Below are positions 16,461 through 24,595 of a DNA stretch of 64,000 nt, piece after piece. Origin of the DNA: Paenibacillus sp. FSL R7-0204 (lineage in GTDB: Bacteria; Bacillota; Bacilli; Paenibacillales; Paenibacillaceae); the NCBI RefSeq assembly GCF_038002225.1, contig NZ_JBBOCA010000001.1, positions 1,488,001 to 1,552,000 on the forward strand. The letters run 5' to 3'. The position numbers were made by a program, and so were the translations under genes. Position 1 is the first letter of the stretch, and every line of letters starts with the position of its first letter. The notes under the pieces were generated by a model. The model searched no databases. It was not told where the DNA came from and saw nothing but the letters and a program-made list of their open reading frames with translations.

Positions 16461-17489
16461 TTATTCTGCAGCAGCCCCGCCGCTTCGCTTGGAAGATAAC
16501 CGGGGAATCAACTCCGGCTCCAGCAGTTGTCCGCTCACGGCAGCTTCTTTGTTATCCAGTTTATCCATCAATAGCCGTCCTGCGGATGCGCCGAGCTGGA
16601 AGGTATCCATATCGAGTGAAGTTAGCGGAGGAGTAGTGTAGGGAGACAAGGGATATTCATCGAACGTGGCAATGCCCAGCTGTGAAGGAATGGAGATATT
16701 CAATTCCCGGGCCGCCTGAAGCACACCGTAAGCGGAGAAGTTGCTCATGCAGACGATGGAGCCGGGGGGATTCGCACTTTGCAGCAGCTGCTTGGCTGCC
16801 TGATAGCCATCCTCCTGGGCCGCCCGGCCATTGATGATCCAGCCGCTATCCACAGCCATTCCCGCCTCGCCGAGTGCCCGCTGATAGCCGGCTGCACGGC
16901 GCAGAAAGAGCGGCTCATCCTTCTCACCGCCGATGAAGGCCACAGACGGGTAGCCCTGGTCCAGCAGATGCCGGGTCAGCATGAATCCGCCCAGCTCATT
17001 GTCGCAATCGACCCAGATTCCCGGATCGTTGATCTCACCGATGGAGATATATGGGAAATGAAGCCGGTTCAGTTCCGCGCACAGATCAGGAGTCAGCACC
17101 GAGGTGTTGGCAATAATGCCGTCCACCCGCTTATTCAGCACGAGCCTCTGCAGGAAGTGCCCCTCCGCATGGTCATGCTGGATATTGGCAATGGTCAGCT
17201 CATATTTCAGAGGACCAATGATGCTCTCCACCCCGCCGATAATGTTATAAAAGAACTGATTGAGAAACTCGCTTTCCTTGGACATATCTATCAGGATAGC
17301 TATCGTGTTGCTGCTCTGTCTGGCAAGTCCGGTGGCGATGCTGCTCGGGGTATAGTTCATCTGCTTGATGATGTCCCGGACCCGGGCCTTCGTTTCCTCG
17401 GATATTTTGGGAGAGTCGTTCATGACCTTGGATACAGTGGATTTCGCGACACCCGCTGCCAGGGCGATATCCTTAATAGTAACTTTCAT
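16461..17489 (-). CDS. LacI-family transcriptional regulator
   Basis: 342 residues. N-terminal helix-turn-helix with hinge (VTIKDIALAAGVAKSTVSKVM, then YTPSSIATGLARQ) and a periplasmic-binding-type sugar domain (IAILIDMS, GGVESI, RVDGIIANTS, PSVAFIGGEKDEPLFLRRAAGY). ATG at 17489 is preceded by GGGAGGG; the longer frame from 17552 has no ribosome site. Divergent from the GH13 glycosidase gene with only 116 bases between, so it probably controls that gene in response to a maltodextrin-like sugar (inference). No clear operator is seen in that spacer. Confidence 0.87.
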   Translation of the reverse strand: MKVTIKDIALAAGVAKSTVSKVMNDSPKISEETKARVRDIIKQMNYTPSSIATGLARQSSNTIAILIDMSKESEFLNQFFYNIIGGVESIIGPLKYELTIANIQHDHAEGHFLQRLVLNKRVDGIIANTSVLTPDLCAELNRLHFPYISIGEINDPGIWVDCDNELGGFMLTRHLLDQGYPSVAFIGGEKDEPLFLRRAAGYQRALGEAGMAVDSGWIINGRAAQEDGYQAAKQLLQSANPPGSIVCMSNFSAYGVLQAARELNISIPSQLGIATFDEYPLSPYTTPPLTSLDMDTFQLGASAGRLLMDKLDNKEAAVSGQLLEPELIPRLSSKRSGGAAAE

Positions 17490-17605
17490 TGCTTTCCCTC
17501 CCGTCCTTACGGTATGGTGCACCCTAATGGCGAACTTTGTTCTACCTGTCATAATAACACAGTTGCTGAAGCTGCTCTATGCGGCATAAAAGGAGACTAT
17601 ACAGT

Positions 17606-19306
17606 ATGCTTAACCGGTTATTCGTATATCACACAGCGGAGGACCCCTTCGCCTTCCCGGCAGGCCCACGCCTGCTTAAACTCAGACTATTCGTGCAGAG
17701 CGGACAGTCCCTGTCCTGCACGGTTGTCCACGCTGACCGTTACGATTCACCCGGCCATGAGCTTCCGCAGGAGATGGAGCGGGTCGGCTGTGCCGGAGCG
17801 TATGACATACATGAAGCCCTGGTTCCGGCCGAGACTGGCAAATGCCGGTATCTGTTCCACATCGGGAATCCAGCAGGCGAATACATGTGGTACGGGGAGC
17901 GGGGAAGCTCAGAGAACAGGGAGCAGGCAGGTGCCTTTCAGTATGCCTATATTCACCGCCCGCACGCCATCGCACTGCCTGCCTGGAGTTCAGATGCGGT
18001 AGTCTACCAGATTTATCCCGAGAGCTACCATCAGGGGACGCTTCAAGGCATTACCGACAAGCTTGCATACTTGCAAGAGCTTGGCGTAACTGCTATTTAT
18101 ATGACGCCAATCTTTGAATCGCCTTCCGGGCATAAGTATAATACTTCCGATTACTATAAGGTAGACCCTGGATTCGGGACGCTTGAGGATCTGAAAATAC
18201 TGGTCGGGACTGCACACCAGCTGGGGATGAAGGTTCTGCTGGATGCGGTCTTTAACCATTCCGGCGATACCTTTTTTGCCTTCCGGGATGTCCTGGAGCA
18301 TGGAGAGGCGTCGCGCTACAAAGACTGGTTCTTCATCCATTCCTTCCCGGTCAGTACTTCGCCGGCTCCCGGCTATGAGACCTTTGCCAAGGCGGAGGCG
18401 AGTATGCCGAAGCTGAATATGGATCATCCCGAGGTAGCGGATTATATGATGGACGTAGCCAGGTATTGGGTGCGGGAAGCGGGGATTGACGGCTGGAGGC
18501 TGGATGTGGCCAACGAGGTGACTCCGGCCTTCTGGACAAGACTGCGGCGGGAACTGAAGGCGGAATTCCCGGACCTGCTGCTAATCGGCGAGATTATGCA
18601 TGCTTCCGGGCCTTGGCTGCGGGGAGACCAGTTCGACGGCGGCATGAATTACCTGCTGCGGGATGCGTTGCTGGAGTTTTTTGCAACGCAGTCTGCGGGG
18701 CCGGCCCGGTTCATGGAGCAACTGCTGCATCAGGAAGCCTTGTACAATGATCAGGCCAATTCGGCGATGTTCCAGCTGCTGGGCAGCCACGATACGCTGC
18801 GCTTCCTGACCGCCTGCAAGGAGGGGGGCCGGGGCTGGGACCGGGAAGCTACGGCGATGAGCCGGATGCGGCTGGCTGTCTTTTTCCAGATGACCTATAT
18901 AGGCCTGCCGATGATATATTACGGGGATGAGGTTGGAATGGAAGGTGCTACAGACCCGCATTGCCGGCGGCCGATGCTCTGGGAGGAGCAGGAACAGCAT
19001 ACTGGGCTACTGGACTGGTACAAGCGGCTGATCTCGCTGAGAACAGAGCATGAGGTGCTGCGCCGGGGAGCCTTCCGTCCCTGGTTCACAGATGAGACGC
19101 GGGGTATCCTTGGCTATGTCCGGCGCAGCGGGCAGGATCGGATGGGGCTCATTATCAATAACTCCCCCAACCGCTACCATCTGGAGCTGCCCGCCTACCG
19201 TTCGGACACCAAAGTGCTGACCGAGCTGTTAAGCGGACTCACCCTCCGCAGCTCTAGCAAGCTTCTTGTGGAGATCGAGCCGTTTGGCTGTCTGATGCTG
19301 CACTAA
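17606..19306 (+). CDS. GH13 alpha-glycosidase (neopullulanase/cyclomaltodextrinase type)
   Basis: 566 residues. An N-terminal beta-sandwich of about 120 residues precedes the (beta/alpha)8 barrel, as in the GH13_20 group that cleaves cyclodextrins, pullulan and maltodextrins. Conserved regions are all present: DAVFNH (I), GWRLDVANE with nucleophile Asp300 (II), LIGEIM with acid Glu329 (III) and GSHDT with Asp396 (IV). No signal peptide, so it works on imported oligosaccharides. ATG at 17606 has AAAGGAG ten bases upstream; the upstream ATG at 17579 does not. Divergent from the LacI-type regulator. Confidence 0.9.
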   Translation: MLNRLFVYHTAEDPFAFPAGPRLLKLRLFVQSGQSLSCTVVHADRYDSPGHELPQEMERVGCAGAYDIHEALVPAETGKCRYLFHIGNPAGEYMWYGERGSSENREQAGAFQYAYIHRPHAIALPAWSSDAVVYQIYPESYHQGTLQGITDKLAYLQELGVTAIYMTPIFESPSGHKYNTSDYYKVDPGFGTLEDLKILVGTAHQLGMKVLLDAVFNHSGDTFFAFRDVLEHGEASRYKDWFFIHSFPVSTSPAPGYETFAKAEASMPKLNMDHPEVADYMMDVARYWVREAGIDGWRLDVANEVTPAFWTRLRRELKAEFPDLLLIGEIMHASGPWLRGDQFDGGMNYLLRDALLEFFATQSAGPARFMEQLLHQEALYNDQANSAMFQLLGSHDTLRFLTACKEGGRGWDREATAMSRMRLAVFFQMTYIGLPMIYYGDEVGMEGATDPHCRRPMLWEEQEQHTGLLDWYKRLISLRTEHEVLRRGAFRPWFTDETRGILGYVRRSGQDRMGLIINNSPNRYHLELPAYRSDTKVLTELLSGLTLRSSSKLLVEIEPFGCLMLH

Positions 19307-19365
19307 CCTGTAACCTCTGTCCAAAGAAAAGCGAAATGGACTCTGAGGGGCGCAGCATGCAGGTG

Positions 19366-20475
19366 TTATTTCTTCTTTTTGTTTTGTCGCAGCTGCCGGA
19401 ATTCCTGGTTCTCCCATTGCTTGAGCAGCGGGTAAGGATCGAAGGCCCATTCCGTAATGCCGCGGTCACGGTAGATGCCATAATGCAGGTGGGGCGGGAA
19501 CTTGCCCTGTGTGCCCGGGCTGCCGTAGCCGGAGCTGCCGACCCAGCCGATGGTCTGTCCCGGAGTGACAATATCCCCTCGCAGCAAGGACTTCTCATAC
19601 CCCATCAGGTGGGCATAATAATGGTAGCGGTTCTCGATATCGCGGATACCGATGCGCCATCCGCCGTAGCGGTTCCAGCCCTTGGTCTCAACAATGCCGA
19701 AGCAGGTGCTGCGCACCGTCAAGCCATGCGGCGCGAACAGATCCGTGCCTTCGTGAATGCGCGCGCCGCCCCAGCTCCGGCCGGTTCCCCAGGTGCTGCG
19801 GTAGGCATAATTGGTCCCTATCGGCAGCGGAAATGCACTGCCGGACAGGTCCAGCCGTCCAAAATGCTCATATAGCTTGGCGAACTGGGAGACGCGCTGG
19901 GCGGCCCGCCCGTTGTGATAGTACTCCCAGATTCCTATATTGAAGTCCGTAGCGGAATCCCCGTACTTGAGCAAGTGGCGGGCCATGCTGTATAGCACAT
20001 CCGCATCGCTCTCGGGATCTGCGATACCGTCCCCCGATCCGTCCAGCCCGAAGCCGCCGAAGAAGCGGATCGAATCCGGCTGCTTGTCGTCCTGATCCGG
20101 GTTCAGCGGACCGGACCATACGGGCGCCGGAATCATAATTCCGGTAAGGCGTGGCTTAGCCGCTGCAGAAGGGCTTTCTGCGGCGGCTGTTTTTTTGCTT
20201 TTCCTGGCGATGGACCGTTCGTACTGATCGATGGCAGCGAAGCGGTACCAGGGAATGCCGGTTGCCGCGCCCATCTGCTCAAAAAGCTGCTTGCGCTCAG
20301 CGGCGGCAGTCTCTTTGCTGTCTGCAGGAGCAGGACTGCCCGAGCTCAGTTCGGGAATTTTATGATAACGGGCAGCTTGGGCACTTTCGGCAGGACTACC
20401 GCTACAGAGCAGGGCGGCGGCAGACATGCACATCAAGGTTCTGCGGGTGTAGGGGCTCTTTAATAAGGCCAGCAT
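19366..20475 (-). CDS. M23 (LytM-type) metallopeptidase, probable LytH counterpart
   Basis: 369 residues with an N-terminal hydrophobic segment (LMCMSAAALLCSG) that would export or tether it. The C-terminal peptidase has RIHEGTDLFAPHG (the HxxxD zinc motif) and PPHLHYGIYRD (the HxH motif). The middle region has a helical YHNGRAAQRVSQFAKLYEHFG section. It lies next to lipA and yutD, which matches the neighbourhood I recall for lytH (yunA) in Bacillus subtilis, whose product trims L-Ala/D-Glu links in spore peptidoglycan. LytH identity is therefore likely but rests on synteny. AGGAGG precedes the ATG by 8 bases. Lys-rich C-terminus. Confidence 0.83.
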   Translation of the reverse strand: MLALLKSPYTRRTLMCMSAAALLCSGSPAESAQAARYHKIPELSSGSPAPADSKETAAAERKQLFEQMGAATGIPWYRFAAIDQYERSIARKSKKTAAAESPSAAAKPRLTGIMIPAPVWSGPLNPDQDDKQPDSIRFFGGFGLDGSGDGIADPESDADVLYSMARHLLKYGDSATDFNIGIWEYYHNGRAAQRVSQFAKLYEHFGRLDLSGSAFPLPIGTNYAYRSTWGTGRSWGGARIHEGTDLFAPHGLTVRSTCFGIVETKGWNRYGGWRIGIRDIENRYHYYAHLMGYEKSLLRGDIVTPGQTIGWVGSSGYGSPGTQGKFPPHLHYGIYRDRGITEWAFDPYPLLKQWENQEFRQLRQNKKKK

Positions 20476-20705
20476 GATCTCATCCTCCTGCGTTTGTGCG
20501 CATGAATTGCATTTATGTTTGCGGAAGCGGCACCCGGGTCAGGTGCTTTTCTTTAGATTGAAGCAAAAGGACTTTTTTTATCCATGACCGCTCCAAGGTT
20601 CACAAAAACAGGCAAACGCCTACTTCACATGCTATAATATGAGGCAGCAACTTTTGACTGTGAAAATGACATTGACATTCAGATCGAAAGCGGGGTCTCA
20701 TCACT

Positions 20706-21611
20706 TTGACTAATCGAACAGCCAAACAGCCCAAGCCAGACTGGATCAAAATCAAGTTAACCACCGGTGAGGAATATCAGGAAATCAAGGGTATGATGCG
20801 CTCAAAGACGTTACATACCGTATGCGAGGAAGCACGCTGCCCGAATATTTATGAATGCTGGGCTAACCGCACGGCGACCTTCATGATTCTGGGGGATATT
20901 TGTACGCGCGCTTGCCGCTTCTGTGCGGTGAATACAGGTCTGCCGACCGAGCTGGACCTGCTGGAGCCGGAACGTGTGGCAGAGGCTGCCGAAGGCATGC
21001 AGCTTAAGCATTGTGTGGTTACGAGTGTCGCCCGCGATGATCTGAAGGATGGGGGGGCGGCGATTTTTGCCGAGACCGTGTCTGCGATCCGTAAGCGCCT
21101 TCCTCTATGCAGCATTGAAGTGCTGATTCCTGATTTCCTGGGGGACCGCGAGAGCCTGGAGACCGTGATGAACAGCCGTCCGGATATCCTGAATCATAAT
21201 ATCGAGACCGTGGAGCGGATGTCTGACCGTGTCCGGGCCCGAGCCAAATACCGCCGTTCCCTGGAGCTGCTGCGCCGGGCCAAGGAGATGAAGCCGGAGA
21301 TTCCGACCAAATCGAGTATTATGCTTGGCGTCGGTGAGCAGTGGGATGAGATTCTGCAGGCGATGGATGACCTTAGAGCCGTAGATTGTGATATATTGAC
21401 ATTAGGACAATATCTTCAGCCTTCGCCGAAGCATCTGAATGTGGAGAAATACTATCCGCCCGAGGAGTTCGCGGTGCTGAAGGAAGACGGCCTGAAGCGC
21501 GGCTTCAGCCATGTGGAGGCCGGCCCGCTGGTGCGCAGCTCTTATCGTGCCCATGAGCAGGTGAAGTCTGCTGCCGTGGCCCGTGAGGCTCGTTCCGTTT
21601 CACAGGCATAG
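20706..21611 (+). CDS. lipA: Lipoyl synthase
   Basis: Radical SAM enzyme inserting two sulfurs into octanoyl groups on lipoyl domains. The auxiliary cluster motif is Cys40-x4-Cys45-x5-Cys51 ([14 protein letters not shown]) and the radical SAM motif is Cys66-x3-Cys70-x2-Cys73 (CTRACRFC). The C-terminal RSSY, which supplies the serine ligand of the auxiliary cluster, is present. Full family length at 301 residues. Start TTG at 20706 with a GCGGGG site upstream. A TATAAT lies at 20633-20638 but its -35 is poor. Divergent from the M23 gene, followed by a 465-base structured spacer and yutD. Confidence 0.96.
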   Translation: MTNRTAKQPKPDWIKIKLTTGEEYQEIKGMMRSKTLHTVCEEARCPNIYECWANRTATFMILGDICTRACRFCAVNTGLPTELDLLEPERVAEAAEGMQLKHCVVTSVARDDLKDGGAAIFAETVSAIRKRLPLCSIEVLIPDFLGDRESLETVMNSRPDILNHNIETVERMSDRVRARAKYRRSLELLRRAKEMKPEIPTKSSIMLGVGEQWDEILQAMDDLRAVDCDILTLGQYLQPSPKHLNVEKYYPPEEFAVLKEDGLKRGFSHVEAGPLVRSSYRAHEQVKSAAVAREARSVSQA

Positions 21612-21847
21612 ATAACCACCCGGTAGCGCAGCATCATGCAGCGCAATTGCCGAAGAAGCCTTGACTCTTTATTGGAATTTGCTGTGCAAATTCCCCGCAG
21701 GACGAAGTCACAGGAGATTTTTAAGGTTTTAGTTTTTAAGGTTTTAAGCTTTAGGGTTTAAGTTTTAGGTTTCAAAGGGGTTGAAAGGCTAGAAAGAACC
21801 AATGCCGCCATAGCGGCGAGGTTCTTGGGTGGCGGTTGCCCCCCTCC
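21612..21847. other. Gene-free spacer after lipA: hairpins and TTTAAGG-type low complexity
   Basis: No gene. GGAATTTGC/GCAAATTCC form a perfect 9-bp hairpin at 21674-21694. About 21717-21775 is a run of short degenerate units around TTTTAAGG, TTTTAG and TTTAGGG. A second hairpin, AAGAACC/GGTTCTT enclosing GCCGC/GCGGC, lies at 21794-21826. The larger structured element begins right after. Confidence 0.6.
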
Positions 21848-22040
21848 CGTTGATGGAGTCATGGAGAGGGATTTTGAAATTGTAGGAGCGGCAGCGTCCG
21901 CCTGAGAGCTTTCCTCTGGAAAGCTTGCATCGTAAGCATAAGCTGTGGTCTGATTTCACCGCCTAGCGGTTAAATGGAAGAAATCAGACCACAACAGCGG
22001 CCGGAAATTCAAAATCCCGCGCAATGACGGCTTATCAACG
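21848..22040. other. 193-nt multi-branched inverted-repeat element (structured RNA or mobile palindrome)
   Basis: Nested long-range arms pair in order: CGTTGAT (21848-21854) with ATCAACG (22034-22040), GTCAT (21858-21862) with ATGAC (22024-22028), and GGGATTTTGAA (21868-21878) with TTCAAAATCCC (22008-22018). Inside lie three hairpins: a GCGG/CCGC stem at 21884-21903, AGCTTTCC/GGAAAGCT at 21907-21925, and a 14-bp TGTGGTCTGATTTC/GAAATCAGACCACA stem at 21944-21993 with an inner ACCGC/GCGGT hairpin. So much consistent pairing is not chance. It lies between lipA and yutD with no ORF. Class unknown. Confidence 0.65.
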
Positions 22041-22076
22041 CCCCCCAGATATTATTGAAAGGCAGGCGACACACGC

Positions 22077-22724
22077 TTGATCGTTATAGGTGGAAAAGGT
22101 TACGAGCTGATGCTCGATCATAAGGACGGCTGGAACCCGGAGGCTTTTCGCGGAAGATACAGCGAAGTGCTGGACCGGTACGATTATATAATCGGTGACT
22201 GGGGCTACAGCCAATTGCGCCTCAAAGGCTTTTACCGGGATAATCACCCTAAAGTGAACCGGGACACAGCCATCTCAGGCATGGTGGATTATATTAACGA
22301 ATACTGTAACTTTGGCTGTGCGTATTTTGTGCTGCATAAGCTGAAGGAGTCCCCGCAGGAGGGAACCTTCAAGGATATTCTGATTAAGGAAGTCCCGGAG
22401 CCCGGGCTGGACGAGGATCTGGAGCAGGAAGCTGAACAGGTGGTAACGGTAAAAGAATACCGGGAGCCGCAGACGAAAAGTGCAGGCCGGGAGCATACAA
22501 CCAAGGACAGACCGGTGCGCGAGCACCAGAGCCGCAATCACCGCAACAAAGAAGGCCAGGGCAAGAAGAACCATAAAGAGTTCCAGGGCAGAGGCCAGCA
22601 AGGCCAGCCGAATAATGCCAAGCAGAACAGAGAACACAAAGACAACCGGTCTAACAAGCAAGTGAACCAGAATAAGCAGGACAGACCGGAGAAGCAGGAC
22701 AACCAGAACAAGCAGGACAACTAG
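22077..22724 (+). CDS. yutD: YutD family protein with long hydrophilic tail
   Basis: The first 100 residues (MIVIGGKGYELMLDHKDGWN, DRYDYIIGDWGYSQLRLKGFY, YCNFGCAYFVLHKL) match the small YutD (DUF1027) family, whose function is not established. After about residue 115 the protein becomes a low-complexity tail dominated by Lys, Asn, Gln, Arg and Asp, ending in repeats of NKQDRPEKQDNQNKQDN type. That tail is absent from short YutD proteins as I know them and is probably disordered, perhaps nucleic-acid binding. Start TTG at 22077 with a weak AAAGGCAGG upstream. Position near lipA matches Bacillales synteny. Confidence 0.8.
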   Translation: MIVIGGKGYELMLDHKDGWNPEAFRGRYSEVLDRYDYIIGDWGYSQLRLKGFYRDNHPKVNRDTAISGMVDYINEYCNFGCAYFVLHKLKESPQEGTFKDILIKEVPEPGLDEDLEQEAEQVVTVKEYREPQTKSAGREHTTKDRPVREHQSRNHRNKEGQGKKNHKEFQGRGQQGQPNNAKQNREHKDNRSNKQVNQNKQDRPEKQDNQNKQDN

Positions 22725-22777
22725 AACGATACTCAAGGGGACTAGCATGTACACCCCCTGTTTCTAAAATGCAACTC

Positions 22778-22813
22778 AAAAAGCCTCTTCAGCATTAGCT
22801 GAAGGGGCTTTTT
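22778..22813 (+). terminator. Terminator after yutD
   Basis: AAAAAGCCTCTTCAGC pairs with GCTGAAGGGGCTTTTT around an ATTA loop, with a run of T at the end. Symmetric enough to work on both strands. Confidence 0.88.
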
Positions 22814-22829
22814 CTAATCCAATGAGCGA

Positions 22830-23081
22830 GCGAGAGGGCACGGGCCGAATGTATGTCGAAAACATACATGTCTATCAAGGCACAACTCCAGCATGAAAAT
22901 GAGCAGCGTGCTATCGTCCATTCATCTGTTTAGCGTATTTTCACAGAAAACCGACACATTGGGTAGTGCGGAGGCGGGTCAAATGTAGGCGAAAAACCGA
23001 ATACAATGAGCTAGTGTAGGTGCGCATGGGCCAAATGAGGCCCAAATAAGCAAAATCAGGGGCACTAAATGCCCCTGATTT
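22830..23081. repeat. Spacer with loosely repeated units and the S41 gene terminator
   Basis: Three related segments (about 22831-22870, 22962-23010 and 23018-23050) share a GGGCC/GGGTC-AAATG-type core followed by GTATGTCGAAAA or GTAGGCGAAAAA. A perfect ATGTATGT/ACATACAT inverted repeat lies at 22849-22869. At 23053-23081 AAATCAGGGGCA/TGCCCCTGATTT forms a hairpin that would terminate the minus-strand S41 gene. No gene is visible. Confidence 0.45.
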
Positions 23082-23109
23082 CGCTGGATGCCCCAGAAGC
23101 GGGCTAATT

Positions 23110-24561
23110 CTATTTTACAGCTAATTTCAGCTGTTTCAGTGAGGCATTGTAGCTCCATACGAGCGCAGGGAACTTTTTCTTGAAGGCATTCAGCTCGATG
23201 AAGGTTTCTCCGTCCTGGAACAGCGCTTCTTTGGAGGCCAGAGTGAACCCGGATACGTTACCGGCACCGGTGGTCAGCAGCACCTTTTTGTTCTTGGCAT
23301 CCCAGGAGACTTCATTCTCCACCAGCGCGGAGAGGACACGGGAGGCGGCATACACCTTACCGCCCTGCTGGATCAGACCTACATTTCCGGCAAAAGCAGT
23401 GCCGTTGATATCCAGAATATGACGGTCGCCAGAGGCGACAATCTCCTTCATCCCGGCGATTTGCAGAGCGGTAATCAACTGGGCAGTTTTGCCCTTGACC
23501 TCGATATCAGGCGCAAGTCCGATATGGTTGAAGTCCTCCTTGTTCGGAGTCAGATACTTCATGGTGGTTAGCTTCAGTTCGCCGCCGCCGGACATGGGAA
23601 TCAGGCTCTGAATCCGTGCCTTTCCGTAAGAGCGCGTGCCTACAACTGTAGCCAGCTTGTTGTCACGAAGTGCCCCGGTCAAGGCTTCGGAGGCGCTGGC
23701 CGTATATTCATTGGTCAATACGACCACAGGCACGCCGATCTTGCTGCCGTTCGTAATTGCGACTGGCTTCAGTGTACCGGTCTGGTCGGAGGTGTACATC
23801 ATAATGCCGGCATCCATGAACTTTGAGACGATATTCTGGGCGCTGTCCATATAACCGCCTGTATTATCGCGCAGATCCAGTACCAGCGATTTCATGCCGG
23901 CTGAACGCATTTTGTTCAGCGCTGCGGAGAATTCCTCATCGGCAGTCTGGGTGAAGCCGTTGATGGAGATGTAGGCGATTTTGGAGCTAAGCATCTTGCT
24001 GGTTACGGAGCTTGTAGCAATCTCGCTGCGGGTAACCGTATAGGATTTGTTAGCCCCGTTTCTCTGAATCAGCAGAGAAACCTTCGTGCCTGCTTTGCCG
24101 CTCAGTTCATCACCATTCGTATCAGCCACCCGCACCCCGTTGATCTTGAGGATGGAGTCGCCGCGCTTTAGTCCCGCGGCCTCGGCCGGGGAGCCGCTCA
24201 TGACCTCTTCAATGTATAGCTCTTTGCCCGAATACATCAACCGGACGCCGATGCCGACATATTGCAGATCGACCTGATGACCAAAGTCTGCAGCTTCCTC
24301 CTTCGTGAAGTATTGGCTGTAAGGATCGTCCAGCGTATTGACCATACCGTCAATCGCACCGCGGATAAGCGTATCCTGGTCTACACCCTCGACGTTGTAA
24401 TACTCCAGATATTGCATAATTTCATTGATAATCTCCGTCTTGGAGGCTTGCGCCGCGTCGGTGGCGGCGGCAGCGTCTGCTGCTGAAGCAGCAGGAGCCC
24501 AGGCGATGGATAGAGCCAGACAGCTGCTTAAAAGTGCGGTAACAATTTTGGCTGATTTCAT
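23110..24561 (-). CDS. Secreted S41 carboxy-terminal processing peptidase with PDZ and stalk domain
   Basis: 483 residues. Signal peptide (SCLALSIAWAPAASA), then the CTP N-terminal region (DDPYSQYFTKEE), a PDZ domain at about 95-180 (YVGIGVRL, GSPAEAAGLKRGDSILKINGV), and the catalytic core with Ser in NEYTASASE (about 289) and Lys in YGKARIQ (314). The last 110 residues (DRHILDINGTAFAG, ALFQDGETFIELNAFKKKFP) resemble the copper-amine-oxidase-N stalk domain. Probably degrades misfolded or surface proteins outside the membrane. Second gene of a two-gene unit behind another stalk-domain gene (34-base gap). ATG has AAAGGATG upstream. Confidence 0.9.
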   Translation of the reverse strand: MKSAKIVTALLSSCLALSIAWAPAASAADAAAATDAAQASKTEIINEIMQYLEYYNVEGVDQDTLIRGAIDGMVNTLDDPYSQYFTKEEAADFGHQVDLQYVGIGVRLMYSGKELYIEEVMSGSPAEAAGLKRGDSILKINGVRVADTNGDELSGKAGTKVSLLIQRNGANKSYTVTRSEIATSSVTSKMLSSKIAYISINGFTQTADEEFSAALNKMRSAGMKSLVLDLRDNTGGYMDSAQNIVSKFMDAGIMMYTSDQTGTLKPVAITNGSKIGVPVVVLTNEYTASASEALTGALRDNKLATVVGTRSYGKARIQSLIPMSGGGELKLTTMKYLTPNKEDFNHIGLAPDIEVKGKTAQLITALQIAGMKEIVASGDRHILDINGTAFAGNVGLIQQGGKVYAASRVLSALVENEVSWDAKNKKVLLTTGAGNVSGFTLASKEALFQDGETFIELNAFKKKFPALVWSYNASLKQLKLAVK

Positions 24562-24595
24562 GAGTTCATGACATCCTTTAGATTAATTTTTAAAT

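Noticed and set aside
21848..22040. T-box, S-box or other known riboswitch in the lipA-yutD spacer
   Set aside because: None of the conserved core sequences of the riboswitch classes I know were found, and it is not closely followed by a metabolic gene with a terminator switch.
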